NCBI GenBank assembly: GCA_963752755.1
Contig: CAVVZJ010000014.1
Span: 62,001 to 126,000 of the forward strand
Length of the DNA stretch: 64,000 nt
DNA from: CAVVZJ01 sp963752755
Lineage (GTDB): Bacteria; Planctomycetota; Planctomycetia; Isosphaerales; Isosphaeraceae
Reading direction: 5' to 3'
Position numbers and translations under genes: made by a program. The notes below the pieces were generated by a model. The model was not told where the DNA came from. It did no database searches and was given only the letters and a program-made list of their open reading frames with translations. Shown in pieces: positions 31,633 through 40,730 of this stretch. Position 1 is the first letter of the stretch, and each line of letters opens with the position of its first letter.

Positions 31633-33496
31633 TCAGGAGCGTCGAGCGAGAAAGACCGCCGTCGCCAGGCCAAGGAGGATCGAGACGGCGAGGAGCGTCG
31701 GCAGCAGAACGAGCTTGATCTGGACGTTCGGATCGGGGTTCAAGCGGGCGATGGTCCGTGTCCGGGGCGCGATGGCCGGCAGGTCGAGCCGGCCGCGGAG
31801 CCAGTTGGCGGCGTTGACGGCGAGGTCGAGGTTCGTCTCGTAACCGACGTAGCGAGCATACCGGTTGTCGGCCAGGTCGGCGCTGCTGAAGACGACCAGC
31901 CGGGGTTTCTCCTCGTCGGGAGGACCATTCGGCGTCTTCGCATCGGCCACGACGACGCCCACGTTGATCGGGCCGACGATGTCCCGCTTCGGGTCGAACT
32001 CCACCCGGACGGCCTCGGGATCGGTCTCGCCCCACGCCTGGGCGCCGGTCCGGAGGATCGGCCTGCGCGGCGACGGCGGGATTCGGGACGGTTCCGCCAC
32101 CGGCCGCCGCCCGGGCGATCGTCAAGGGCGTCGCTCCCGATACGACGACCGTCTGTCCCGCCAGGGGACGGACAACCGGTTGCCGCGCCGAGTCGGGGAT
32201 GCGGACGGCGACCGTCGGAGACGGAACCTGGAGCGTCCCCGACGGCTCGACGACCAGCGCCGAGCCGAGTTCCACGTTGTACGACTGGAACAGCACGTCC
32301 AGCCCCGTCTTCTCTCGACCGCTGACGAAGAAGAGTCCGCGACCGCCCCGGTCGAGATACGCCCTCAAGCCGCTCGACCTCCGCCGGGACAAACGCCGAC
32401 TTCGGGCCGACCACCAGGACCATCGCCGTGTCCTCGGGCACGTCCTGGCCGGTGAGTTCGATCTCGTTGATGGCGAATCCGACGTCCGCGAGCCGGGAGC
32501 GCAGCAGCCCGGCACCGCGACGGCGGATGTCAATCTCGGCCGACGGGGACTCGCCGTGTCCGGTCGTCCACGCGATCTTCGGTTTCTTACCCTCGCGGAG
32601 CCGGATCAGGGCCGTTGTCAACGCATACTCACCGCGGAACTCCATCGCGGCGGTTCCGCCGTCCGGGGCGGCGGGCGTGCCGGAAGCGTCCGGGAACATC
32701 TCGCTGTTCCGGACCACGATCCGATCGGCCGTCTCTCCCTCGCCCAGCTCGACCACGACGCCTCCGGTGCTCAACGCCGCATCCGGCACGCGGCGGATCA
32801 GTTCGTCAGCCCGGGTGGGGTCGCCATGGAAGTTCACGAAGTCGATGCGGACCATCGGCGGGTTCGCCGCCTCGAAAAGTCGGAGCAGTTGCTGGACCCG
32901 ATCGACCTGCTTGAGCGCCTGGGGAATCCGGCCGTAATAGAAGCCGGTGAAGGTCACCGGCCGCTTCAAGCGAGCGGAGCTGCGCCTCGGTCTCCGGTTC
33001 GAGGGTGAAGACCCGCTCCTGCGTCAGGTCGAGCGGCTCGGAACCGTAGCGGAAGGCGGCGACGTTGGCCACGACGAGGATGCCCGCCAGGAGCGAGGCG
33101 GTCAGAGACGTCTCGGAGAACCGCCAGACCCGACGGAGGATCGGGCTGGCATGCCGGTACGGACCGGCCCCGCGACGGGCCGCCACGATCGCGCCGAAGC
33201 CAAGGCCGAAAGCCGGCAAGGACCAGGGGATGCCGTAGGCCGGTGCGACGTAGGCCCCGCACGCCACCAGCACCGCCCCGAGCGCCGCCAGGGCCACGAG
33301 GCGGTCACGGCGGCCCGAGGCCGGCGCCTCGGGTCCGACCGGCTCGCGAGCCGGCTGGCCGACCGGGGCGCCGCGGATCGCCCAGTAAAGGGCCAGTACG
33401 ACCACCACGGCCAGGCCGAGCAGCCAGACCTCCGGTCTGCGCCAGGAATGCCACCCAGCCGGGCGTCTGCGGCGTCGCGGCCTGCGCTGCCTCCAT
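31633..33496 (-). CDS. GldG-like membrane protein of ABC transporter cluster, frameshifted
   Basis: The N-terminal part contains several hydrophobic helices (LVALAALGAVLVACGAYV and TASLLAGILVVANVAAF). A soluble GldG-type domain follows, with LDLTQERVFTLEPET, VRIDFVNFHGDPTRADELIR and KIAWTTGHGE. It ends in a membrane helix (KLVLLPTLLAVSILLGLATA). GldG proteins work with ABC-2 permeases; in Bacteroidetes they are linked to gliding, elsewhere the role is open. Frame changes lie near 33430, 32960, 32365 and 32095. The ATG at 33496 is three bases after the permease stop, so the four genes form an operon. Confidence 0.85.
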
Positions 33497-33499
33497 CGT

Positions 33500-34272
33500 T
33501 CACGACCCCCGACGGTACTGGACGACTTTGACTGTCAGATACAGCATCAGAAGTGCCACCGACACATGCACCGCCAGGAACCGCAGGTCGAGCCGGCCGT
33601 AGCCGAACTCCTGCACCTGGGCCACGACGGTCACGAACGCGATCGCCTCGGCCCAGGGCGAACGCTCCGCGATGGCCATCCGGTAGAAGATCCACGAGAC
33701 CAGGATCACGACCGCCAGGGCCGCAAACGTGCCGATCGCCGCCACGATCTGATGCCGGGTCAAGGCGCTGAAGAAAAGCCCGATCGCCACGAACATCAGG
33801 CCCAGCGTCGTGAGCCCGACCCCCATCGCCAGCAAGGGCCCCAGGTCGAAGGCATAGCCGCCGAAGGTCCGCAAAAAGGGCAGGTAGATCGCGAACGGCA
33901 AGAGCAAGGCCAGGTACATCACGACCCCGGCCAGCCACTTGGCCGTGACCAGTTCCGTCTCCGTCACCGGCGCCGTGAGGGCGCCCTCGATCGTGCCGCT
34001 CCGACGCTCCTCGGCCAGCAATCTCATGGTCAAGGCTCGGCACGGCGACGACCACAGCCCACCAGAAGAGCGTGCTGCCGGCGATGTAGGTGTTCAGCGG
34101 GTCGCTGAGGCTCGAATACTCGTTGACGTACCGCGGGTCGGCCAGGATCGCGATCGAGCTCCCAGAAGTCCAGCAAGGCGATGACCTGGAACCCGAGCAG
34201 GATCAGGTACGCCATCGGGCTCAGGAAGTAGGCGGAGAGTTCGCGACGGAGCAGGGTCGGGACGTGTCGCAT
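33500..34272 (-). CDS. ABC-2 type permease (GldF-like), frameshifted
   Basis: The N-terminus RHVPTLLRRELSAYFLSPMA followed by a hydrophobic helix is typical of GldF/ABC-2 permeases. The second part adds TMRLLAEERRSGTIEGALTA and several helices. About six membrane segments are visible in total. Frame changes occur near 34160 and 34030. The ATG at 34272 lies one base after the stop of the ATPase gene, so translation is coupled. It should form the membrane channel for the ATPase upstream. The substrate is unknown. Confidence 0.88.
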
Positions 34273-34273
34273 G

Positions 34274-35239
34274 TCAGGCGGCCTCGATCTGGCCCTCCCC
34301 GGTCTCCTCGCGACCGATCGCGGCGTCGCGGACGGCCTGGACGAAGCGTTCTTCCAGGGTCGATCGCCGCAGGTCCAGCCGGACGAGTCCCCAGCCGTTC
34401 TTCACGATCTGGCGGGCCAGCTCCTCGCGGGGGTCGACGTCGCCTTGGGTCTGAACGATGAGCGAGACGACCCCGTCGGCCCCCTCGCCGGGCGTCGCCC
34501 TGGCCACCCCAGAGACCTTCTCGACCGCCTTGCGGATCGCCTCGGCCGGCCCCTTCGCGTCCAGCAGGATCGCCGACCCGGACCGGAGCCGATCCAGCGA
34601 GTCGTCCACCGCGATCCGGCCGCCGACGAGCACGATCACCCGGCCGCAGACCGCCTCGACCTCCTGCATGATGTGGGTCGAGAGCAGGATCGTGTGCCGG
34701 TTGCCAAGCTCGCGGATCAGGTCGCGGACCTCGCGGATCTGGAGCGGGTCGAGGCCGGCCGTCGGCTCGTCGAGGATCAGGATGTCAGGGTCGTGGACCA
34801 TCGCCTCGGCCAGACCGACGCGCTGGCGGTAGCCCTTCGAGAGGTGCCCGATGATCGACGTCTCCACCTTGCCCAGCCGGCACCGATCGATCACTCGTGC
34901 CACGGCCGACCGCCTCCCCTTCCCGGGCACGTCCTTGAGCTTCGCACGGAACTGGAGGTATTCGCGGACCCGCATCTCGCTGTAGAGGGGCACCTGCTCG
35001 GGCAGGTAGCCGAGCTTGCGGCGGACCTCCAGCGGCTCGTCGAGCACGTCGTGGCCGGCCAGCTTCGCCACGCCGGAGGTCGGCGGCAGGTAGGTCGTCA
35101 GCATCCGCATCGTCGTGGTCTTGCCCGCCCCGTTCGGGCCGAGGAAGCCGACGATCTCGCCGCGGCCGACCGAAAAGCTGATCCGGTCCACGGCCTTGAC
35201 GTTGCCGTAGTGCTTCGAGAGGTTTTCGACCTGGATCAT
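34274..35239 (-). CDS. ABC transporter ATP-binding protein (GldA-like)
   Basis: The 321-residue protein has the full ATPase set: Walker A GPNGAGKTT, signature LSKGYRQRVG, Walker B ILILDEPTAGLDP and the H-loop LLSTHIMQEVE. A C-terminal domain of about 100 residues is typical of ABC-2 exporters. It powers the permease and GldG-like protein encoded directly behind it. The frame is intact. The gene is the first of the minus-strand run that continues to the GT2 gene. The 103-base inverted-repeat element lies about 120 bases upstream of the start and could affect its promoter. Confidence 0.95.
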   Translation of the reverse strand: MIQVENLSKHYGNVKAVDRISFSVGRGEIVGFLGPNGAGKTTTMRMLTTYLPPTSGVAKLAGHDVLDEPLEVRRKLGYLPEQVPLYSEMRVREYLQFRAKLKDVPGKGRRSAVARVIDRCRLGKVETSIIGHLSKGYRQRVGLAEAMVHDPDILILDEPTAGLDPLQIREVRDLIRELGNRHTILLSTHIMQEVEAVCGRVIVLVGGRIAVDDSLDRLRSGSAILLDAKGPAEAIRKAVEKVSGVARATPGEGADGVVSLIVQTQGDVDPREELARQIVKNGWGLVRLDLRRSTLEERFVQAVRDAAIGREETGEGQIEAA

Positions 35240-35357
35240 GGATCAAACGCGGAGAATCCGAGATGGAGAGCAGACGATCGGCCCCGTGGCCAATCGCCTT
35301 TCCCTCCCAGGTTACGGCCCGAGAGCCACTTTGACCAGGCGCGAGCGCCCTCCGAGT

Positions 35358-35460
35358 TTGGTAGGGTGCGTCGAGTCTTCGACGACGCACCCTCCGAGGA
35401 CCTTCCGCCTCCCCTCTCGATGTCGTGTTGGTGGTCGTCGGACTCGACGCACCCTACCAA
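35358..35460. repeat. 103-bp element with perfect 20-bp inverted ends (REPIN/MITE-like)
   Basis: TTGGTAGGGTGCGTCGAGTC (35358-35377) is matched by its exact reverse complement at 35441-35460. Next to the left arm, GGGTGCGTC pairs with GACGCACCC to form its own small hairpin. A single related unit lies at 37728-37762. The layout of two inverted REP units is that of a REPIN. It occupies the space between the ABC ATPase gene and a hypothetical gene. Confidence 0.75.
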
Positions 35461-35464
35461 CGAT

Positions 35465-36352
35465 TCACTCTCCTTGCGACTTCTTCAACTCCCTCCGCAG
35501 CGAACGGATCTGGTCCTGTGCGATCAAGGCGAGCTTCGAGCGGAGGATCGGGTTGCCGTCGAACCAGGCTTTCGGCTCGAAGAACGCGAGGTGTGACTCG
35601 ACGATCAAGGCCCCGTCCACCGGCTTGTAGCGGCTGATTTGAAGGTAACCGCTCCCGCCCACGTAGCTCCGTGGCCGACGATCGTCTCCCCGGAGCGGTT
35701 CCCAGCGGTTCTCCGACGGCCCCGGACCGCGGAAGGCCGGGTCGGTCTGCAAGGCCACGACGATCGAGCCCTCGGAACGGGTCGCCATGACATGAGAGGT
35801 CGCCTCCACTCGCAGCCGATCGAGGAGATTGGCGGTCGTCTGGACGTACGCCTCCCTCGGGAACGCGCCCGCCGTCGACTTCGGCGGCTCGATCCCGCGC
35901 TTTCGGAGCACCTCGGGCTCAAGCTCGCGTCCCACGAACCGCATGTTCCCCGCCTCGATCGGACCCGTCTCCCCCGCCCTGGATCGACTCCGGATCAAGG
36001 GCATCGAGGTCGGCATAAATCACGTACCAGAGATCCACGGCGCGAATGACCGAGCCGTCCTCCGTCGGGATGTCGCGGATCGCGAACACGAACGGGGCCG
36101 TGATCGAGTCGCGGAGGAGGTCGTCGGCCCGACCCTTCGAGCCGGCGATCGCCTCCAGGGTCGCACGCTGCCGCGACGCGTCGTCCTCCTCCGAGAAGCG
36201 CGGCGGGGGAACCTTGATGGTCGTCCCCGCGATCGCCGAGCCGGCCGCGTTTCCCACGATCGCCTTCAGCACGGGATTCGCCCCATGCCCGGTCCCCTGC
36301 TCGACCCGGCGGCAGCGGTCGCGACGCAAAGACAGAAGAGCCAAGCAATCAT
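35465..36352 (-). CDS. Secreted protein of unknown function, frameshifted
   Basis: A signal peptide (MIAWLFCLCVATAAAGSS) leads into a soluble domain of about 270 residues. Recognisable coding blocks are VPPPRFSEEDDASRQRATLE, FAIRDIPTEDGSVIRAVDLW and VDGALIVESHLAFFEPKAWF, ending RSLRRELKKSQGE. I do not recognise a family. Frame changes lie near 36285 and 35980. The start ATG 36352 gives a proper signal peptide. The stop lies five bases from the 103-bp inverted-repeat element, which may provide or replace its terminator. Confidence 0.65.
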
Positions 36353-36480
36353 GACAAATGGGCTCCCTCCGGTCCGCTCGGGGAAAGTCGTCCGGTCGTG
36401 TGGACGATAATGAGTGTACCATGCGGCTCGATTCACGGGGGGATTGCGAATGATGGCGTTCGCGAAGGAGGTCACGGGTG

Positions 36481-36554
36481 GCATGCCCACATCCTCGTAG
36501 GCATGTTCCCAAGACAGCGTCCGGCCGGCATGCCCACGAAGACGTGGCCATGGC
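36481..36554. repeat. Two GCATGCCCAC...GTGGGCATG palindromic repeats at the start of the S49 gene
   Basis: Copies of a small palindrome built on GCATGCCCACGAAGACGTGG lie at 36481-36505 and 36528-36554. Two more copies are at 38273-38352. The second copy here supplies the ATG and first six codons of the S49-like lipoprotein. The strong ribosome-binding site AAGGAGGT (36465-36472) lies before the first copy, not next to the gene start. Confidence 0.65.
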
Positions 36555-37614
36555 ACCCGGAGCTTGCCCTTTGCGTCCTGCTGTTCCTGACCGGCTGCAA
36601 ACCCTTGCCGCTGACCGGCGGCATCCGTGCCGATGCGAACGTGGCCGCGCAGTTCAATGGCGCCGTGACCGTGCAGATCCCGACGGCCCCCGACCCCGGA
36701 CCGATGGTGCCGGCGGTCGTCCGGGTGGGGGCTGCGGGGCCGGGTTCGCCGAGGGTGGCGGTCGTCGATGTGGACGGCCTGATCCTCAACCAGAACCTCG
36801 TCGGCCTCTACTCCGTCGGCGAGAACCCCGTGGCCGCCTTCCGCGAGAAGCTGGAGGCCGCGGCGGCCGACCCGAGGGTCGGCGCCGTCGTGCTCCGGAT
36901 CAACTCGCCCGGGCGGCGGCGTGACCGCGACCGACATCATGGCCGAGGAATTGCGACGCTTCCGGGAAGCCACGCGGAAGCCCGTCGTCGCCTGCCTGAT
37001 GGACCTCGGCACCGGCGGGGCGTATTACCTGGCCGTCGGCTGCGACCGGATCGTCGCCCACCCAACGACCGTCACCGGCGGCCTCGGCGCGATCGTCAAC
37101 CACTACAACCTCCAGGACGCGATGGCCCAGCTCAACGTGATCGCCGAACCAATCAAGGCCGGCGACCTGATCGACATGGGCTCCGTCACTGCGTCCCCTC
37201 GACGACGAGTCCCGCGCCCTCCTCCAGGAGATGGCCGATTCCTTCCGCAACCGCTTCCTGGCCCGCGTCCGCCAGCACCGTCCCAGCATGTCCCCCGCCG
37301 ACCTCGACGCCGTCCGCGACGGCCGCATCCTCGCCGCCCCGAAGGCCCTCTCGCTCCACCTGATCGACCGCATCGGCTACGTCGAGGAAGCCCTCTCCGC
37401 GGCCGCCGGCCTCGCGGGCCTGCACAGCCCGGAAGTCGTCCTGATCCAGCGGGCCTCGCACCCGGGCCGTTCGATCTACAGCATCACGCCCAACGTCCCG
37501 ATCCAGGGCGAGATCGTCCCCTTCAGCTACCCCGGCCTCGAACGCACCAGGATGCCCACATTCCTCTACCTCTGGCAACCCGACCCAACCATCACCAAGG
37601 TCGGCGGGCGCTGA
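36530..37614 (+). CDS. S49 (SppA-like) family lipoprotein lacking the usual catalytic pair, frameshifted
   Basis: A lipoprotein signal (LALCVLLFLTGC, lipobox LTGC) is followed by an SppA fold: VAVVDVDGLI, AVVLRINSPGG-like text, PVVACLMDLGTGGAYYLAVG and VTGGLGAIVNHYNL. A C-terminal region with RILAAPKALSLHLIDRIGYV completes it. In SppA the nucleophile Ser is in AASGGYY and the base Lys in a KD motif. Here the matching text reads LGTGGAYY and KAGDLIDMGS, so both appear replaced. Frame changes lie near 36915 and 37190 but not at these sites. The start ATG 36530 lies in a repeat. It may be a non-peptidase relative. Confidence 0.8.
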
Positions 37615-37727
37615 CCGGCTCTCCCCCGGGACAGTCCCCGGACGACCCAGGCGTGGTGGCCGGAATCGGCCCCGAACGGCCCCCGGGTGCCACTCGCCCG
37701 ACCTCAGAGGATGCACGAGAAGCCCTT

Positions 37728-37762
37728 TGTAGGGTGCGTCAAGTCTTCGCAGACGCACCAAG
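37728..37762. repeat. Single REP unit (TAGGGTGCGTC type)
   Basis: TTGTAGGGTGCGTCAAGTC with GGTGCGTC/GACGCACC pairing, closely related to each arm of the 35358-35460 element. It lies exactly at the damaged 3' end of the mazF-like gene. Confidence 0.65.
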
Positions 37763-38008
37763 TCGCCAATCCTTGACGTGATCGGCCAGCACGACGCCCG
37801 AAACGGGCAGGCCAGCCGGAAGCGGCACCTCGAAGGGATACCCCTTGGCTCGGCTCGTGACCGGGCAGAACAGGGTCAGGCCCACCGCCCGGTTGTACAA
37901 CGCCAGGGATGGCACCAGCGCCGGCCAACGCCCCGCTTGCTCCCGGCCCGACGGTGGGTCGAGGCTGAGCCAGACGAGATGGCCGCGGCCGGGCGCAGCC
38001 GTGCTCAC
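37739..38008 (-). pseudogene. MazF/PemK-family toxin, C-terminally truncated
   Basis: The frame reads GHLVWLSLDPPSGREQAGRW, PALVPSLALYNRAVGLTLFC and PVTSRAKGYPFEVPLPAG, the hallmark of MazF-type mRNA interferases. It then enters the REP unit after VVLADHVKDW and ends eight codons later, at 89 residues; the family usually has 105-115. The GTG start at 38008 follows GGCGGAG and overlaps the antitoxin stop as GTGA. The last strand and helix are lost, so activity is doubtful. It lies just beyond the last attC-like site, in cassette orientation. Confidence 0.75.
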
Positions 38009-38075
38009 AGTAACTCCGCCCCGGCGGGCGGCCCGTCGGCCCACTCCGAGTGCAGGTTCTCGGGCCTGATGCTGG
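38005..38075 (-). pseudogene. MazE-type antitoxin, only C-terminal end left
   Basis: About 20 codons remain, ending RPENLHSEWADGPPAGAELL with TGA overlapping the mazF start. This is the toxin-binding tail of AbrB/MazE antitoxins. Upstream the frame meets the arm of the attC-like site at 38075 and a stop, so the DNA-binding half is missing. The cut coincides with the cassette boundary, which suggests loss through cassette recombination or deletion. Confidence 0.65.
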
Positions 38076-38254
38076 CCAACGACCAAGCTCAGCGGACCGG
38101 CCCGCCGAGAGTGACTGTCATGTGACCAGAAACCGCCGCGGGGGAGGAAAAGGGGGAGGAAAAGGGGACGGAGGAAATAAATCGAGAGTCTTCAGAAATT
38201 CCCTCCGTCCCCTTTTCCGCCCCCTGACGGGGGTGGCCATGAGAGCGGTTAGGC
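38075..38254 (-). other. attC-like site 4, interrupted by a palindromic repeat
   Basis: On the + strand the left arm GCCAACGACCAAGCTCAGCGG (38075 on) is closely like the arms of sites 2 and 3. The right edge GTTAGGC is at 38248-38254. The inner complementary arm has been lost or displaced by the repeat at 38151-38224. In the cassette (minus) direction the crossover end would read GTTGGC, a weakened core. Confidence 0.6.
38151..38224. repeat. Palindromic repeat P, copy 1
   Basis: Arms AAAAGGGGACGGAGGAAAT and a near-exact reverse complement flank the loop AAATCGAGAGTCTTCAG. The copy lies inside attC-like site 4. Confidence 0.8.
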
Positions 38255-38272
38255 GGCTCTGCCGACGCATGA

Positions 38273-38352
38273 ACATGCCCACGAAGACGTGGGCATGCCA
38301 CCCCGCCGACTCGGCCGACGCATCGACATGCCTGCAAAGACGTGGGCATGCC
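38273..38352. repeat. Tandem pair of GCATGCCCAC-type palindromes
   Basis: ACATGCCCACGAAGACGTGG at 38273 and a variant at 38326 (ACATGCCTGCAAAGACGTGG) are each preceded by CCGACGCAT, giving a repeat unit of about 53 bases. They follow the stop of the methyltransferase gene. Confidence 0.65.
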
Positions 38353-38370
38353 GCCCGCCGACGGGCGGAT

Positions 38371-39090
38371 TCACGGCTTCCTCAGATAGTATGCCGTTCC
38401 CCGTTCTCCGCGCGTCTCAAGCTTCAATTCGGGCTTATCGCTCAAGAACTCGTCCACCGCCGTGCGGCATCCCACGAAACTCTCGTAATCATCGATCTGG
38501 ATAAAACCTCCGGAGGACAGCTTCGGATACCACGTGGTGAGGCACAGTTTGGTCGGCTCGTAGAAATCGCAATCGATGTGCAATAGAGCAATCGAATCGA
38601 TGTCAGACTCGGGAAATCGCTCATGAAACCAACCCACATGATAATGCAAGCGTTCTTCGTTGATGCCCAGCAATCTCATGCACTTCTTGACGCGTGCCAC
38701 GCTGCCGACAACCTGGCCCTCCCATTTGCGTCCCTCCAGCCCATCCTCGTCGGTCGTCTTCGGCAGACCTTGCCAGGCATCGAACATATGCACCGGCCTC
38801 CCGGATTGAGCCGTTGCGAACGCCATGATCGCCGAGGTCCCGCCGTCAAGGACTCCGCACTCAACGGCAGAACCAGGTATCTGCTCTCGTTCGACGATCT
38901 CCGCGAGCCTCATCAGGTTCTCCTGCCGAGCCTGGGAGACTTGGGTGTAGGGGAAAACGCTCTGATAAGGTTCCACGAGCTGCAGCTTGCGCTGAAGCCA
39001 TCGCTTCCTGAGACCTCTCAGGACGGGTTGCAGTTGCTTTGGGAGGAATGGCCGAAGCCAACGATATGATTGCGAAGGTGCCTGCTCCAT
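38371..39090 (-). CDS. TylF/MycF-family class I methyltransferase carried as a cassette
   Basis: The 239-residue protein has the SAM-binding region SAVECGVLDGGTSAIMAFA, then MFDAWQGLPKTTDEDG. The metal/acid motif of the TylF family is HIDCDFYEPTKLCL with IQIDDYESFVGCRTAVDEFL. The family O-methylates sugar or macrolide-type hydroxyls, often on cell-surface glycans or secondary metabolites. The ATG at 39090 is the first in frame. It lies between attC-like sites 3 and 4, in the same direction as other cassette genes, with an intact frame. No biosynthetic partners are adjacent. Confidence 0.85.
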   Translation of the reverse strand: MEQAPSQSYRWLRPFLPKQLQPVLRGLRKRWLQRKLQLVEPYQSVFPYTQVSQARQENLMRLAEIVEREQIPGSAVECGVLDGGTSAIMAFATAQSGRPVHMFDAWQGLPKTTDEDGLEGRKWEGQVVGSVARVKKCMRLLGINEERLHYHVGWFHERFPESDIDSIALLHIDCDFYEPTKLCLTTWYPKLSSGGFIQIDDYESFVGCRTAVDEFLSDKPELKLETRGERGTAYYLRKP

Positions 39091-39299
39091 AGGTTTCCAC
39101 GCGCTCTCTTATGGGCATGTTCTGCTCTGAAAATGGCCCCGGTTGCTCATCGAACCGTCGCCAATCAGCCCATTTCCATGCACTGGGGGTGCCGCTCGAG
39201 GCATGCCGCCTAACGACCAAGCTCAGCGGACCGGCCCGCCGAGGGTGACTGTCATGATACCACAGGGGAAAATGGCAGGGGAAAAGAAAGGAAAATGGG

Positions 39300-39370
39300 G
39301 GGAGGAAAAGAGGACGGAGGAAATAAATCGAGAGTCTTCAGAAATTTCCTCCGTCCCCTTTTCCGCCCCC
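39300..39370. repeat. Palindromic repeat P, copy 2
   Basis: Same arms and loop as copy 1, with AGAGGACGG in place of AGGGGACGG in the left arm. Inside attC-like site 3. Confidence 0.8.
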
Positions 39371-39394
39371 TTCGATTCGGGTGCCACGGGCCGT

Positions 39395-39437
39395 ACTCGA
39401 CCAGGGCTCCGATGTCGGACCGGAGCCCTGGTCGAGT
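39395..39437. repeat. 17-bp perfect hairpin
   Basis: ACTCGACCAGGGCTCCG (39395-39411) and its exact reverse complement (39421-39437) are separated by nine bases. It lies between copies 2 and 3 of repeat P within the split attC-like site. Terminator or REP-like element. Confidence 0.55.
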
Positions 39438-39491
39438 AAAATGGGGAGGAAAAGGGGACGGAGGAAATAAATCGAGAGTCTTCAGAAATTT

Positions 39492-40730
39492 GGTGGTGTC
39501 TGGCGTTGACTCGCGGCTTTTGCTATCAAATCCCCAGCGGGAGCAACCGGCTCAAGCGATGGGCCACTCGACCTTTACGAACAGGGATGGCCGGCATGGT
39601 CCCCATCGATCACTTCTGCTGCCAGAATTCTCACTGCCCCCAGGCCGGCCTCCGGGGCGGTGGAAACCTCTACTTCCGCGGCTACAGCGGCAAGTCCCGG
39701 CGCATCCGCCTGGTCTATTGCCGCACCTGCAAGCGGTCCTTCTCCGAACGTAAGGGGACCGTCCTGGAGCAGGCCCGCTTACCCGATGAGAAGGCCCTGG
39801 CCATCCTCAAGCACCTCCGCGAGGGCTGCGACACCCGGGCCACCGGCCGCCTGGTCGAGGTGGACAAGAACACCGTGACCCGATACCTGGCACTCGCCGG
39901 CGCCCATGCGGAGAGGCTCCACGACGAACTCGTGGCGTTTTCCCCCCTCGACCCGCGAGGTCCAGGTCGATGAGAAGTGGGGCTTCGTCGCCAACAAGGA
40001 AGCGAACTGCGACCCGACCGATCACCTGGATCGGCTCCGGGGAGACGACTGGGACCACACGGCCGTCGATCCCGAGAGCCGACTGCTGCTGGCGCTGGTG
40101 CCGGGCAAGCGCGACGGCGCGACCTGCGAGCGGTTGATCCGCCAGGTCCACGACCGGACCGGGGGGCGGACCGATGTCCTGCTGACTAGCGACGAGCACG
40201 CCCCGTATGAGACGGCAATCCGCCAGGTCTACGGCGTCGAGACGCCCCGGCCCAGGCGTCCGGGGCCGGGCCGCCCGCCCAAGCCGGTGAAGGTCGTCCC
40301 GGCCGATCTCTGCTACGCGACGGTGCGGAAGCGGCGCGAGGAGGGACGGGTGGTGGAGGTGGTGCGGACCCTGGTCTTCGGCACGCTGTCCCTTTTGGGC
40401 GGGCTGCTGAAGCGATCGACGGCGAGCACGACGATCAACACGTCGTTCGTGGAGCGGAACAACGGGACGGACCGGCACCAGAACTCGCGGAAGCGTCGCA
40501 AGACCTATGCATTCTAGAAGGACCTGGCGATGCACCGGGCGGCCTCGTACTTCATCGGGTTCAGCTACAACTTCTGCTGGCCGGTGCGGACTCTGCGAGT
40601 CCGAGAGCCCGAGCGGGCCTAGCAGGCCCGGACGCCGGCGATGGCCGCGGGCTTGAGTGACCATGTGTGGAGTACCAAAGAATGGATCACTTACCCCGCC
40701 AGACCCCGTTAGCCATCCTCCGACACCACC
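39492..40730 (+). mobile_element. IS1-family insertion sequence with 8-bp target duplication
   Basis: The element is 1239 bp, with ends GGTGGTGTC... and ...GACACCACC. It is flanked by the 8-base duplication AGAAATTT (39484-39491 and 40731-40738), as expected for the IS1 family. It encodes one zinc-finger/DDE transposase on the + strand. Confidence 0.9.
39587..40712 (+). pseudogene. IS1-family transposase with one frameshift and two in-frame TAG codons
   Basis: The N-terminal zinc finger uses cysteines in HFCCQNSHCPQ and LVYCRTCKRSF, then a helix-turn-helix HLREGCDTRATGRLVEVDKN. The catalytic part starts VQVDEKWGFVANKEANCDP and includes WDHTAVDPESRLLLALVPG and TSFVERNNGTDRHQNSRK. The frame moves by +1 at a TTTTCCCCCC run near 39950; IS1 normally uses a programmed -1 slip, so this is either an error or a variant. 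TAG at 40515-40517 and TAG at 40620-40622 interrupt the conserved end, which is otherwise complete to NFCWPVRTLR and GLSDHVWSTKEW. Probably inactive, unless TAG is read through. Confidence 0.85.

Noticed and set aside
28243..32325. A 1360-codon open frame on the + strand
   Set aside because: It runs antisense through def and the DUF4340 gene and has no domain-like content. Long shadow frames are expected at this GC content.
39940..39960. Programmed frameshift in the IS1 transposase
   Set aside because: IS1 uses a -1 slip on an A-rich site, while here a +1 change is needed at a T/C run. The same gene has two stops and nearby genes show random extra bases.
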